Below, piece after piece: positions 37,264-47,059 of a stretch of DNA of 64,000 nt; the stretch's first letter is position 1; each line of letters starts with the position of its first letter. The stretch comes from Alphaproteobacteria bacterium (GTDB lineage: Bacteria; Pseudomonadota; Alphaproteobacteria; SHVP01), in NCBI GenBank assembly GCA_040216735.1, contig JAVJOO010000010.1, forward strand, positions 62,001 through 126,000. Reading direction: 5' to 3'. The position numbers and the translations under genes were made by a program. The notes under the pieces were generated by a model. The model had not been told where the DNA came from and did not search any database. It saw nothing but the letters and a program-made list of their open reading frames with translations.

Positions 37264-38747
37264 CGGCATCGCTGACCGACCTGACGATCAAGGAGGCGCA
37301 GGCGGCGCTGAAGAATCGATCGATCTCGGCGCGGGAACTTACCGAGGCACACATTGCGGCAATCGACGCGGCGCGACCGCTTAACGCCTTCGTTGCCGAA
37401 ACCGCCGACCGTGCGCTCGCCGACGCGGCTCGTGCCGACGCGCGCCTCGCCGACGGCAGTGGCGGTCCCCTGGAAGGCATTCCCCTGGCGATCAAGGACC
37501 TCTTCTGCACGCAGGGAATCCCATCGACGGCCGGTTCGCGCATTTTGGAGGGGTTCGCGCCGACCTATGAGTCGACGGTGACCGCGCACCTCTGGCGCGA
37601 CGGTGCGGTGATGTTGGGCAAGACCAACATGGATGAATTCGCCATGGGGTCGTCGAACGAGACCAGCGTTTACGGTCCGGTGTTCAACCCATGGCGGCGA
37701 ACGGGCGACAATCGAAATTTGGTGCCGGGCGGGTCAAGTGGTGGCTCGGCGGCGGCGGTCGCGGGCAGGCTATGCCTGGGTGCTACGGGAACCGATACCG
37801 GGGGGTCGATCAGGCAGCCGGCGGCGCTCACCGGGACCGTCGGCATCAAACCGACCTACGGTCGGTGTTCGCGCTGGGGCATCGTTGCCTTTGCCTCCAG
37901 CCTAGATCAGGCCGGGCCGATGACCCGCACGGTTCGCGATGCCGCGATCATGTTGCGGTCGATGGCGGGTCATGACGAAAAGGATTCGACATCGGTCGAC
38001 ACGCCGGTGCCGGATTATGAATCGACTCTAGAGCAAAGCGTCAAAGGCCTGCGGGTCGGGATTCCATCCGAATACCGCATCGACGGAACGCCACCGGAAA
38101 TCGCGGCGCTGTGGGACCAAGGGATCGAGTGGCTGAAAGAGGCCGGTGCTGAGATCGTCGAGGTCTGCCTGCCCTACACCAAGTATGCCCTGCCAGCCTA
38201 CTACATCGTGGCACCGGCCGAGGCCTCGTCGAACCTGGCCCGTTACGATGGGGTGCGCTACGGATTACGCGTCGCGCGCGACGATCTGACCGATATGTAC
38301 GAGGCGACGCGCGCTGCCGGCTTCGGCAAGGAGGTCAAGCGCCGAGTCCTCATCGGCACCTACGTGCTCTCTGCCGGCTATTACGACGCTTACTACCTGC
38401 AGGCCCAAAAGGTGCGGACCCTTATCGCCGACGACTTTAAACAAGCCTGGAACACGGTCGACGTCCTGCTCACGCCAACCACGCCGGAACCCGCATTCGG
38501 GGTCGGCGAGAAGAGCGGTGATCCAGTCGCGATGTATCTCAACGACATCCTGACCGTTCCGGCCAACATGGCGGGTTTGCCGGCTTTGTCCGTTCCCGCG
38601 GGCCTTTCGTCGCAAGGCTTGCCGCTTGGCCTCCAGGTCGTCGGCCGCGCCTTCGATGAAGCTACGGTCCTGCGTGTCGGACGCGCACTGGAACGCGCCG
38701 CCGGGTTCGACGCCCGCCCACAAGCGTGGTGGCAGGACCGGTCATGA
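37260..38747 (+). CDS. gatA: Asp/Glu-tRNA amidotransferase subunit A
   Basis: 495 aa, GTG start overlapping gatC. Amidase-signature enzyme that liberates ammonia from glutamine: the catalytic lysine in [21 protein letters not shown] with the cis-serine, and [16 protein letters not shown] with the nucleophile serine. C-terminal helix and [16 protein letters not shown] glutamine-binding segment present. Stop overlaps gatB as ATGA. Confidence 0.95.
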   Translation: MTASLTDLTIKEAQAALKNRSISARELTEAHIAAIDAARPLNAFVAETADRALADAARADARLADGSGGPLEGIPLAIKDLFCTQGIPSTAGSRILEGFAPTYESTVTAHLWRDGAVMLGKTNMDEFAMGSSNETSVYGPVFNPWRRTGDNRNLVPGGSSGGSAAAVAGRLCLGATGTDTGGSIRQPAALTGTVGIKPTYGRCSRWGIVAFASSLDQAGPMTRTVRDAAIMLRSMAGHDEKDSTSVDTPVPDYESTLEQSVKGLRVGIPSEYRIDGTPPEIAALWDQGIEWLKEAGAEIVEVCLPYTKYALPAYYIVAPAEASSNLARYDGVRYGLRVARDDLTDMYEATRAAGFGKEVKRRVLIGTYVLSAGYYDAYYLQAQKVRTLIADDFKQAWNTVDVLLTPTTPEPAFGVGEKSGDPVAMYLNDILTVPANMAGLPALSVPAGLSSQGLPLGLQVVGRAFDEATVLRVGRALERAAGFDARPQAWWQDRS

Positions 38748-40198
38748 GCGGAACGATCCAAGGCGCCACCGGGGTGTGGGAAATGGTGATTGGGCTAGAA
38801 GTCCATGCCCAGGTGGCGTCGCACTCCAAGCTCTTTTCCGGTGCGCCGACCGCGTTTGGCGCCGAACCCAATACCCAAGTGAGCCTGGTGGATGCGGCGA
38901 TGCCGGGAATGCTGCCGGTCATTAACAAGTTCTGCGTCGAACAGGCGGTGCGCACCGGCTTGGGTCTCAAGGCCCAGATCAATCTGCGGTCGGTTTTCGA
39001 TCGCAAGAACTACTTCTACCCCGACCTGCCCCAGGGCTATCAGATTTCCCAGTATCTACAGCCTGTCGTTGGCGCCGGCACCGTCGTCCTCGACATGGAC
39101 GACGGCCAGACGCGTGAGATCGGCATTACCCGGCTCCATCTTGAACAGGATGCGGGCAAGAGCGTCCACGACCTCGAGCCCGACCGTACCTACGTCGATC
39201 TCAACCGCTCTGGCGTAGCGCTCATGGAAATCGTCTCTGAACCGGATTTACGTTCGGCGGAGGAAGCGGGGGCATATGTGCGCAAGCTGCGTTCGATCCT
39301 GCGGTATCTGGGCACCTGCGATGGAAATATGGAGCAGGGCAGCATGCGGGCCGACGTCAACGTTTCGGTGCGGCGACCGGGCGAGGAATACGGCACCAGA
39401 TGCGAGATCAAGAACGTCAATTCGGTTCGCTTCGTCCAGCAAGCCATCGAGTACGAGGCGCGCCGTCAAGTCGACATCCTCGAAGAGGGCGGCACCGTTG
39501 TGCAAGAGACGCGTTTGTTCGATTCGCGCAAGGTCGAAACCCGCTCGATGCGTTCAAAAGAGGAAGCGCACGACTATCGCTACTTCCCCGATCCCGATCT
39601 GTTGCCTCTGGAGTTCGACCAGGCTTGGGTCGACGAAATTGCCGCAGCGCTTCCCGAACTTCCGGATGCGCGAAAAGCACGGTTCGTCAGCGAACTCGGC
39701 CTATCGTTCTACGACGCTGGTGTGCTCGTTGCCGAAAAGGAAGTTGCGGACTTTTTCGAGGAAACCGCCCGCAGTCGCGACGCCAAGATCGCGGCAAATT
39801 GGATCATGGGCGACCTCTTTGGTGCGCTGAACAAGGCTGGACTGGATATCGCGCATTCGCCGGTTTCTGCCCAGAACCTGGGTGCCCTGCTTGATCTGAT
39901 TGCCGACGGCACGATATCGGGCCGGATCGCCAAGGATGTTTTCGAGGAGATGTTGAAGTCCTCGCGCCCGCCGGCGCAGATCGTCGAAGAGAAGGGCCTG
40001 CGCCAGGTGACCGATAGCGGTGCGATCGAAGCGATCGTCGACTCCGTTCTGGACGCCAACCCCGACAAGGTTGCGGAGTTTCGCTGCGGCAAAGACAAGC
40101 TTCTCGGCTTCTTTGTCGGCCAGGTGATGAAGCTGTCGGCGGGCAAGGCGAACCCGAACGTCGTCAACGACCTACTTGTAAAGAAACTGCACGGGTAG
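38744..40198 (+). CDS. gatB: Asp/Glu-tRNA amidotransferase subunit B
   Basis: 484 aa from ATG 38744 ([23 protein letters not shown]); the longer frame from 38726 lies inside gatA. It activates the misacylated tRNA with ATP and amidates it. Cradle domain motifs [22 protein letters not shown] and the [14 protein letters not shown]-like segment are present; a C-terminal helical tail domain binds tRNA ([17 protein letters not shown]). Third gene of the gatCAB operon. Confidence 0.95.
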   Translation: MSGTIQGATGVWEMVIGLEVHAQVASHSKLFSGAPTAFGAEPNTQVSLVDAAMPGMLPVINKFCVEQAVRTGLGLKAQINLRSVFDRKNYFYPDLPQGYQISQYLQPVVGAGTVVLDMDDGQTREIGITRLHLEQDAGKSVHDLEPDRTYVDLNRSGVALMEIVSEPDLRSAEEAGAYVRKLRSILRYLGTCDGNMEQGSMRADVNVSVRRPGEEYGTRCEIKNVNSVRFVQQAIEYEARRQVDILEEGGTVVQETRLFDSRKVETRSMRSKEEAHDYRYFPDPDLLPLEFDQAWVDEIAAALPELPDARKARFVSELGLSFYDAGVLVAEKEVADFFEETARSRDAKIAANWIMGDLFGALNKAGLDIAHSPVSAQNLGALLDLIADGTISGRIAKDVFEEMLKSSRPPAQIVEEKGLRQVTDSGAIEAIVDSVLDANPDKVAEFRCGKDKLLGFFVGQVMKLSAGKANPNVVNDLLVKKLHG

Positions 40199-40207
40199 GC
40201 CGGCGCG

Positions 40208-41029
40208 ATGTCAACCGCTCGGCCCTTCCCGCGCGACGCCATGGGCGTCGCCCACGCGCGGGTCGATCCGGCGCAAGCGCGCATTGTGTCACTGGTGCCC
40301 AGCATCACGGAACTTCTGTTCGACTTGAACCTTGGCGACCGTCTGGTTGCCCGAACCCAGTTTTGTGTTCACCCTGCTGGCAAAGTCGACGCGTTGCCCA
40401 GCGTGGGCGGCACCAAGAAGCTCAAGCTCGATCGGTTGCGCGCCCTCGCGCCGACCCATGTCATTCTCAACGTTGACGAGAACACCAAGGAACTGGCCGC
40501 GCAGCTGCGCGATTTTGTGCCCAACTTGATCGTGACGCACCCCATTCTGCCGCGCGACAACCTCGATCTGTTTCGCATGATCGGCGGAATCTTCGATCGC
40601 GCCGAACGCGCCGAAGGTTTGTGCCAGGACTTCGAAATAGCATTGCGATCGGTGATGACCTACGCCCCACGTCTGCGCGACCGGCGGGTGCTGTATTTGA
40701 TTTGGAAGGACCCGTGGATGACGGTCTCGCCCAACACGTACATCGCGCGGATGCTCGAGCTGGTGCGGTGGCGGACGGTTTCAACCGACACCCGGGTCCG
40801 CTATCCGACGATCCCGATGACCCAAAAACTATTGGACGGCGTCGACATCGTTCTCTTTTCGACCGAGCCGTTCGCCTTCACCGAAGAGCACATCGCCGAG
40901 TTCAAGGGGAAATTCAAGGTGAGCGGCAAGACCCTGCGCATGATCGACGGAGAAATGGTATCTTGGTACGGAAGCCGGGCCGTGCAGGGGTTGACCTATC
41001 TGCGCCAGCTCGCAACGGAAACGCGGTAA
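40208..41029 (+). CDS. BtuF-like helical-backbone metal receptor protein without a signal peptide
   Basis: 273 aa. The IVSLVPSITELLFDLNLGDRLVART start and the LDRLRALAPTHVILN segment match the helical-backbone metal-receptor fold (BtuF, periplasmic cobalamin/iron-chelate binding proteins). No leader is seen, so it is not an obvious periplasmic protein and there is no ABC permease near. It may bind a cobalamin-like or other cofactor in the cytosol. Nine bases after gatB, so may be co-transcribed. Confidence 0.7.
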   Translation: MSTARPFPRDAMGVAHARVDPAQARIVSLVPSITELLFDLNLGDRLVARTQFCVHPAGKVDALPSVGGTKKLKLDRLRALAPTHVILNVDENTKELAAQLRDFVPNLIVTHPILPRDNLDLFRMIGGIFDRAERAEGLCQDFEIALRSVMTYAPRLRDRRVLYLIWKDPWMTVSPNTYIARMLELVRWRTVSTDTRVRYPTIPMTQKLLDGVDIVLFSTEPFAFTEEHIAEFKGKFKVSGKTLRMIDGEMVSWYGSRAVQGLTYLRQLATETR

Positions 41030-41060
41030 CGGAACGACCTTCCATGAAAGGGAAGACCCG

Positions 41061-41765
41061 ATGATCGATCTCTATACGTGGCCGACACCCAATGGGCACA
41101 AGGTCCACATCATGCTCGAAGAGCTCAAACTTCCTTACAAGGTCATCCCGATCAATATCGGCAAAGGCGATCAGTTCAAACCGTCGTTCCTCAAGATCAG
41201 CCCGAACAACAAAATGCCGGCGATCGTCGATCGCAAGGGGCCGGGCGGCAAACCTATGTCGCTCTTTGAGTCCGGAGCGATCCTGCTGTATCTGGCCGAG
41301 AAAGAGGGCAAATTTCTGCCCAAGACGACGCGCGGCAAGTACGAAGTCATCCAGTGGCTGATGTTCCAGATGGCGAGCGTCGGGCCAATGCTGGGCCAGG
41401 CCCATCATTTTCGCAACTACGCGCCCAAGCGCATTCAATATGCCTACGACCGCTACACCAACGAGGCGACTCGAATCTACGGCGTCATCAATCGGCGTCT
41501 GAAAAAGTCCAGATTCATCGCCAACGACAAATATTCGATCGCCGACATCGCGATCTTCCCGTGGATCCGCTCCCACGCGAACCAGGGGCAGAAACTCGAA
41601 GACTACCCGGACCTCAAGCGATGGTACGAGACGATCGACGCGCGACCCGCCGTTCAGCGCGGACTCCAGGTCCTCGCCGACCGGCGCCGACCCGGCCCGA
41701 TGGACACTAAATCCAAAGCAATCCTTTTCGGCCCGGCGCAGTACAAGCGCCGCACCGCAGCCTGA
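41061..41765 (+). CDS. glutathione S-transferase, YfcG/GstB-type, copy 1
   Basis: 234 aa. Thioredoxin-fold N-terminus (MIDLYTWPTPNGHKVHIMLEEL), GDQFKPSFLKISPNNKMPAI, and FESGAILLYLAEKEG are classic GST-N glutathione-binding motifs; the helical GST-C domain has the NDKYSIADIAIFPW N-capping box. Resembles E. coli YfcG/Nu-class disulfide reductases. Starts 32 bases after the BtuF-like gene and is followed 8 bases later by a close paralogue. Confidence 0.9.
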   Translation: MIDLYTWPTPNGHKVHIMLEELKLPYKVIPINIGKGDQFKPSFLKISPNNKMPAIVDRKGPGGKPMSLFESGAILLYLAEKEGKFLPKTTRGKYEVIQWLMFQMASVGPMLGQAHHFRNYAPKRIQYAYDRYTNEATRIYGVINRRLKKSRFIANDKYSIADIAIFPWIRSHANQGQKLEDYPDLKRWYETIDARPAVQRGLQVLADRRRPGPMDTKSKAILFGPAQYKRRTAA

Positions 41766-41773
41766 GGCACCCT

Positions 41774-42493
41774 ATGATCCGTTGTTATTCCTGGCCGACC
41801 CCCAATGGCATCAAGGTTCACACTATGCTCGAGGAGACCCGTCTCGACTATAAAGTGACGGGGATCGACATCACGCGGGGCGATCAATTCAAACCGTCGT
41901 TCCTGAAGATCAGTCCGAACAACAAAATGCCGGCGATCGTCGACGAGAAGGGGCCCGGTAACAAACCGATTGCCGTTTTCGAATCCGGCGCGATCCTCAT
42001 GTATCTCGCCGAAAAGACCGGAAAGTTCCTGCCGAAACGGCCGCGCGAGCGTTACGAAGTCATCCAGTGGCTGATGTTTCAAATGGGCGGCGTGGGGCCG
42101 ATGCTTGGGCAAGCCAACTTCTTTCGCAAATATTGCCCCGAGAAAATTCCCTACGCGATCAAGCGCTACACCAACGAAGCTTCGCGCCTTTACAACGTGC
42201 TGGACGTGCGCCTGAAGAAGCACGAGTACCTCGCCAACGACAAATATTCGATTGCCGACATGGCGGTCTGGCCTTGGATCATTCCCTACTTTCAGGGGGT
42301 CAAGCTCGGCGACTACAAGAATCTCCAGCGATGGTATCTCGAAATCGAAAAGCGGCCGGCGGTGCAGCGCGGTTTGAAGGTTTTGTCAGAGCGCCAAGCA
42401 CCGGGCGAAGAGATCAAGATGGACAAGACCGCCAAGGAGCGCTTGTACGGCAAGACCCAGCGTGACGCCGGAAAGCGCCGAGTCGCCTCCTAA
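41774..42493 (+). CDS. glutathione S-transferase, YfcG/GstB-type, copy 2
   Basis: 239 aa, co-linear with copy 1 and clearly a tandem duplicate: SWPTPNGIKVHTMLEE, FKPSFLKISPNNKMPAIVDEKGPG, FESGAILMYLAEKTG and NDKYSIADMAVWPW all match. Differences concentrate in the C-terminal substrate pocket and the tail (DKTAKERLYGKTQRDAGKR). Soluble, cytosolic. The stop is 7 bases before the YbaK start. Confidence 0.9.
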   Translation: MIRCYSWPTPNGIKVHTMLEETRLDYKVTGIDITRGDQFKPSFLKISPNNKMPAIVDEKGPGNKPIAVFESGAILMYLAEKTGKFLPKRPRERYEVIQWLMFQMGGVGPMLGQANFFRKYCPEKIPYAIKRYTNEASRLYNVLDVRLKKHEYLANDKYSIADMAVWPWIIPYFQGVKLGDYKNLQRWYLEIEKRPAVQRGLKVLSERQAPGEEIKMDKTAKERLYGKTQRDAGKRRVAS

Positions 42494-42500
42494 CGTTCCG

Positions 42501-42989
42501 ATGGGTGTTCTGAATCGCGATTCGGTACAGCGGGTTCGCGACGCCCTTGTCCAGCACGGATCGAACGCCAAGATCGTCGCGCTGGAAGAGACCGCGCGAA
42601 CGGCGCGAGATGCCGCGGCGGCATTAGGCTGCTCGCTTGGGGCGATTGTGAAATCCCTGGTGTTCCTGTGCGGCGACGAAGCGGTCTTGGCGCTGGTCGC
42701 CGGCGATCGCCAATGCGATCCGGCAGAACTGCGCGGTGCACTGGGGCGTACCGGTGACGTGAAGATCGCCGATGCCGATGCGGTGCGGACCGCCACAGGA
42801 TTTGCAATTGGCGGCGTCGCGCCGGTCGGACACCCTAAACCGCTCCCCACTTTGATTGACGACAGCCTGCGCCGTTTCGATACGGTCTATGCCGCCGCCG
42901 GCCATCCGCATTGCGTTTTTGGTACGACGGTCGATGAATTGTTCGCGCTGACCGGTGGGCGGGTTGCCGCGGGGATTACCCGCCTCTAA
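42501..42989 (+). CDS. YbaK/EbsC-type aminoacyl-tRNA deacylase
   Basis: 162 aa from ATG 42501 (MGVLNRDSVQRVRDAL), which begins like other family members; a GTG at 42462 would overlap the GST gene by 32 bases. YbaK/ProX proteins hydrolyse misacylated tRNAs (for instance Cys- or Ala-tRNA(Pro)). Landmarks: AAALGCSLGAIVKSLVFLCG, and the GFAIGGVAPVGHPKPLPT loop that is the family signature. Cytosolic. Confidence 0.9.
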   Translation: MGVLNRDSVQRVRDALVQHGSNAKIVALEETARTARDAAAALGCSLGAIVKSLVFLCGDEAVLALVAGDRQCDPAELRGALGRTGDVKIADADAVRTATGFAIGGVAPVGHPKPLPTLIDDSLRRFDTVYAAAGHPHCVFGTTVDELFALTGGRVAAGITRL

Positions 42990-42995
42990 CCGCCA

Positions 42996-43292
42996 CTACT
43001 TCTCGTCGTCGATCCAGCGGTGCATCTTCATCACGTCCTCGGCGCGACCGCGTTCCCAGTTCGTCGCAACCGTCACCGGTTTGACCGCCTTGGTGCTTCC
43101 CTTGCCGACCGCTAGTTCAAACACCGGATATTCGTTGCTGTTGGGGCGCTGCCGCTTGAGCATATCCTGTGCCCATGCTTCGGCCTCCGCCCGGGTTGCA
43201 AACGCCCCCAGCACATTGTGGGATTCCCCCCGGGACAGGTGGGGCTGGGCGAACACACGTTCGCAAACGAGATAAACCTTGTCGCTCATCAT
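42996..43292 (-). CDS. conserved hypothetical small protein
   Basis: 98 aa, convergent with the YbaK gene (6 bases). No domain recognised. It has a CERVFAQPHLSRGES stretch and an AFATRAEAEAWAQDML helix that looks like a ferredoxin-like beta-alpha unit, and ends MHRWIDDEK. It lies just left of the tRNA-Ser and belongs to the chromosomal side of the junction. Composition is like the neighbours, so I accept it as a gene of unknown function. Confidence 0.5.
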   Translation of the reverse strand: MMSDKVYLVCERVFAQPHLSRGESHNVLGAFATRAEAEAWAQDMLKRQRPNSNEYPVFELAVGKGSTKAVKPVTVATNWERGRAEDVMKMHRWIDDEK

Positions 43293-43485
43293 CCAAACCG
43301 TCTAGGTAGCGTTTTCCGAGCCCCGGAAGCCCTGAGTCTACGCCAGCCGGCCCGCGTCGTCTTTGAGAAAGCCCGCGGCCCGCTAACAATAGCGTTTCCG
43401 CGGGCCGTGGAACCGCCTGTAAGCCAATCGAAGGCCGCGCGCGGGGTTTGACTTGCCCCATACCCCCTACTAAAACGCAACCGGA

Positions 43486-43578
<93 letters not shown>

Positions 43579-43750
43579 CCCAGTCTCGCTGTTCTCCGTG
43601 CAGCTGATTTGTTGCGCTAACATCGGCGCAGTACTGCGGCGTTCCAGGCACGTCGGCTCATTGGATCGCGCGTGAGTGTGCCTGCAACGACGCCCGAAGT
43701 GCCGAGTTTCTCTGCGTCAAAAAATGAACTGCGGGTTGGTGGCGTTGGCC

Positions 43751-45361
43751 TCAGAGGCCGAGTCGGGTGTCCTGCCAGCTGAGCGGTATCTCGCGGCGGG
43801 TGAGATGGGCCAGATCGACGTGAGCGGGTTGGTGTCCCTCGACCAGTTTCTTTGTTGCCTCGGGCGACAGGAATGTCAGTTGAACCAGGCTTGCGATGTA
43901 GCGATCGCCAACACCCTCCTTGCGGCCCAACGATTCAAAAGATGTCGCTTCCCCGATCTCCAGCATTCGGCGCCAACGCCAGCCGCGCGCCAGGGCCTTG
44001 ATGATGGCCTGATCCGGCCGCGGCTCAAATAAGCTTCCATGCGGCACGCGTAGGAAGGTCTCGCCCCGGATCTTCGTAAGTTTCGTTGGGATGGTTCGAT
44101 GAAGAGTGGTCTTGCCGGCTTTTGACCAATCCGGAGAGTTGGCTAGAGCGGGGTACAAACGATTTTTCCGTAAGGCGGATATAGAAAGCTCGACCTCTAG
44201 GCCATGTCGCCGGACGGCGATGCGCGTGACCAGATCTCTTAGGACCGGCCACTCAATCAGGTCAGTGGCTTCCGGGTCTAGCCAACTAGATATCTCGCTG
44301 TGGACTAGGTCTTCCGTATCGGGAGCCGGCAGCCGAGACACGGCACCCGGTTCGTCGCGGCCCTTGTCCAGCAGCGCGGTGCTCACGTAGTAGCGGTAGC
44401 GCTTACCCGAGGCCTTTTGCGTATAGGTCGGGCTCATCGGGTGCCCCTGATCGTCAACGATCAGCCCGGTGAGCGGCGAAACAGCTGACACTGCATCCTT
44501 ATGCCCAAGATCCTTCCTGCGGTTCTCTGCCAGCATAGTTTGAGCCGCGGTCCACAGGGCCAACGGAACGATCGGATCGTGGTTGCCAGGGTAGGAGTCT
44601 TTCTTGTGGGTGATTTCACCCAGGTAGACCCGGTTTTGCAGCAGATCGTAGAGCGCACCACGCATCATCGGCTTGCCCCCAAGGACCCGGCCTGTTTGGG
44701 TCGTCCACCGCTTGCTGAAGATTTCTCTCTCCCGCAGATCCTTCGCCAGCGCGGCGACTGAGCCAAGGTCCAGGTAGCGCTGGAAAATGAGGCGAACCCT
44801 TTCGGCCTCCTTCTTGTTCACAACTAGCTGGCGGTCTTTGGCGTCATAGCCCAGCGGCGGATTGCCGCCCATCCACATGCCCTTCTTCTTGGAGGCCGCA
44901 ATCTTGTCCCGGATCCGCTCGCCGGTGACCTCACGTTCGAACTGAGCGAAGGACAGGAGGACATTCAGCGTGAGCCGCCCCATCGAGGTGGTGGTATTGA
45001 ACTGCTGGGTTATGGAGACGAACGAGATGCCCTTGGTATCCAGCACATCGACGATCTTGGAAAAGTCGGCGAGAGAGCGGGTCAGCCGGTCGACCTTGTA
45101 AACGACAATGATGTCGACCTTGCCGGCTTCGATATCTGACAGAAGGGCCTGAAGGGCAGGGCGGTTCATGGAACCGCCCGAGAATCCACCATCGTCATAG
45201 GAAGTCTTCAGGGCTGACCAGCCCTCATGCTTCTGGCTTTTGATGTAAGCGTCGCAAGCCTCGCGCTGGGCGTCCAGCGAGTTGAACGACTGGTCCAGGC
45301 CTTCGTCGGAAGACTTCCGGGTGTAGATGGCGCAGCGTCGAACGGGCTGTTTATTGGCCAT
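43751..45361 (-). CDS. large serine site-specific recombinase
   Basis: 536 aa from ATG 45361. The N-terminal resolvase domain (residues ~8-150) has the catalytic serine at 17 in IYTRKSSDEG, DRLTRSLADF and the ERIRDKIAASKKKGMWMGG linker. A Recombinase domain follows, then a long C-terminal DNA-binding part. Integrates or excises DNA between attP and attB. Its 3' end lies ~170 bases from the tRNA-Ser, so it probably installed this island at or near that gene. It overlaps the preceding DUF2924 gene by 11 bases. Confidence 0.92.
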   Translation of the reverse strand: MANKQPVRRCAIYTRKSSDEGLDQSFNSLDAQREACDAYIKSQKHEGWSALKTSYDDGGFSGGSMNRPALQALLSDIEAGKVDIIVVYKVDRLTRSLADFSKIVDVLDTKGISFVSITQQFNTTTSMGRLTLNVLLSFAQFEREVTGERIRDKIAASKKKGMWMGGNPPLGYDAKDRQLVVNKKEAERVRLIFQRYLDLGSVAALAKDLREREIFSKRWTTQTGRVLGGKPMMRGALYDLLQNRVYLGEITHKKDSYPGNHDPIVPLALWTAAQTMLAENRRKDLGHKDAVSAVSPLTGLIVDDQGHPMSPTYTQKASGKRYRYYVSTALLDKGRDEPGAVSRLPAPDTEDLVHSEISSWLDPEATDLIEWPVLRDLVTRIAVRRHGLEVELSISALRKNRLYPALANSPDWSKAGKTTLHRTIPTKLTKIRGETFLRVPHGSLFEPRPDQAIIKALARGWRWRRMLEIGEATSFESLGRKEGVGDRYIASLVQLTFLSPEATKKLVEGHQPAHVDLAHLTRREIPLSWQDTRLGL

Positions 45362-45842
45362 GGCGCGCCTCGGGTGAGGTCGTGCCTCGTTTTCTAAGCC
45401 CGAAGAAGAGCGGGCCATTCCATCGTGTCCCGGTGATGTGACGGGCGACCTTGGACAATGATGCAAAGCGCTCGCCGTCATAGAGGAAGCCATCGCGCGT
45501 TACCGTCACGTCATGCCGCACGCCATTCCAACGTCGGCCCAAGACTGTCCCGGGCTTGATGCTGACACTGGAGGAGGGAGGGTGGTCGGAATTTGCCGCG
45601 TACTTCCGTCCCAGGTCGCGCAGGCGTTTGTCTGTTTGTTTGGCAAGGCCCCCGAACGCTCGCTCCTGAAGCTTCCAAGCAAGTAGCCGGCGAATGAAGT
45701 CGGGACTACTAACTGGCGGCGGCTGATCTCCTAGTTCGTGGATCCAAGTTTTTCTGAGTTCATTGAGTCTTAAGCCGTGAAGCCGTTCGACGGTTCTCTT
45801 AAGTTCCGAGTGATGTTTGAGGTTGTCTGTTCTCGTGCCCAT
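45351..45842 (-). CDS. DUF2924 family protein
   Basis: 163 aa. The segment RRLLAWKLQERAFGGLAKQTDKRLRDL followed by KPGTVLGRRWNGVRHDVTVT and SLSKVARHITGTRWNGPLFFGL is the DUF2924 signature. This small basic protein is very often encoded immediately upstream of large serine recombinases and probably assists them. Overlap of 11 bases with the recombinase indicates translational coupling. The preceding 257 bases are AT-richer and hold no gene I trust. Confidence 0.88.
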   Translation of the reverse strand: MGTRTDNLKHHSELKRTVERLHGLRLNELRKTWIHELGDQPPPVSSPDFIRRLLAWKLQERAFGGLAKQTDKRLRDLGRKYAANSDHPPSSSVSIKPGTVLGRRWNGVRHDVTVTRDGFLYDGERFASLSKVARHITGTRWNGPLFFGLRKRGTTSPEARHGQ

Positions 45843-46099
45843 GATATCTCCGCGTTCTCTTGAACTGCGGCATGGACGCTCGGTTCCGCCCAGAAGGCCA
45901 GTCGAAAGGTTGCTTGCACGTCAGGTGTGCAGAACGTCGAGAATCTTGCGGCATAGCTGCCAACCGGAAGGGGTCAGCGTTTCTTGGCGATGAACCCAGC
46001 GGGCGTGAGAGTGGACGGTGGCTCAATTGGCTAATGGCGAATCACTCTTCGCATGCGCGTCGCACAAAAATGCTGGTGAAGGGGTGGGTTCACTGTCGA

Positions 46100-47059
46100 C
46101 TAGCGCCGGTTCGACGTATCAGGCCAATTGCCCCCGGTGTGAAGGTCAGCGATATCATCTGAGTGCTTAGGGACCTGGAGCGAGATACGCCGGTCACCTG
46201 ACTTGTCCCTGCGGGACGCAAATTCGACACGCTGGATTGTGGACAACTCAGCGGACGCATATTCGACCCTGCTGGCTTCATCGAGTGAGATCGATTCTGC
46301 TTCGATCCAGAGTGCCACGGTGAGTATGACGTCGCCCAGCAAACAAGGGCCGTCGGCCGCAGCGACGGTGACTGTGCCCGGGTAGGGGAAGCACGCGGTA
46401 CGCAGCACTGGTGGCTGCGCCTTCTGCACTCCTTCAAATGGATCAGTTGCCTCTTGGAGTTGGGACCACAGATCATTCAGAGACCAGTTCTTGCCCGTTT
46501 CCTCATTGTGAAAAATAGGCGTGGACGGATCAATATCCTCAGGGAGGACCAAATCCACTTCCTCTGAAGCCGGCACTTTCCAATCAAGAGAACGAAATCT
46601 TCTAACGCCGACCCGCGAAATGGCGCACGCCTTGTGCCAAAAAAGTACCAGGTCTAGCCGAAGTAGCGAGTTGAGATCGTCAGCCGCTATGTCCGACAAA
46701 TTGCGCGTCGAAATACCGTTCTGCTCCGCGATCTTTTGTGCGCTGTCGGTGAACCCTGCCGAACTCACCGCGATAGTTCGGTCCGCACCTATCGCCCTCT
46801 TTTTGGTGACGAGTTGCTCTATCCAAGTGACATCCTGGATCGCTGCCCGTTTTCGGCATTCGACGGTGACCAGCATCTCAGCTGTTCCGACTCGCGAACG
46901 GATGCTGGCATCAACCTCCCTTAGGCGGCCGGTGACCTTACACCTAATCCGATCAGGGCAGGTCACCGTAATGCCGCGCGGGCCAGCGTCAGATTCTATG
47001 CGCGCAACCAAGCGTTCGAATTCGCGCCACTCCGGGTCTTTGCGACGCCGGTCGCTCAC
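46100..47059 (-). CDS. Mrr-type restriction endonuclease
   Basis: 319 aa, GTG start overlapping the TcmP stop (GTGA). The N-terminal ~130 residues carry a PD-(D/E)XK core: VTGRLREVDASIRS with Asp50, then LVTVECRKRA with Glu67 and a basic ECR/K cluster, and the Mrr-like DVTWIEQLVTKKRAIGADR helix. The canonical lysine appears as R69/K70, so activity should be tested. The C-terminal half is unrecognised. Third gene of an operon with DUF5131 and TcmP. Confidence 0.78.
   Translation of the reverse strand: MSDRRRKDPEWREFERLVARIESDAGPRGITVTCPDRIRCKVTGRLREVDASIRSRVGTAEMLVTVECRKRAAIQDVTWIEQLVTKKRAIGADRTIAVSSAGFTDSAQKIAEQNGISTRNLSDIAADDLNSLLRLDLVLFWHKACAISRVGVRRFRSLDWKVPASEEVDLVLPEDIDPSTPIFHNEETGKNWSLNDLWSQLQEATDPFEGVQKAQPPVLRTACFPYPGTVTVAAADGPCLLGDVILTVALWIEAESISLDEASRVEYASAELSTIQRVEFASRRDKSGDRRISLQVPKHSDDIADLHTGGNWPDTSNRR

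Noticed and set aside
43676-44032. 118-aa plus-strand frame
   Set aside because: It lies mostly antisense to the C-terminal part of the serine recombinase; a shadow.
45860-46162. 100-aa plus-strand frame between DUF2924 and the Mrr-like gene
   Set aside because: It overlaps the 3' end of the nuclease gene by 63 bases, lacks a ribosome site, and has low-complexity, non-protein-like composition.
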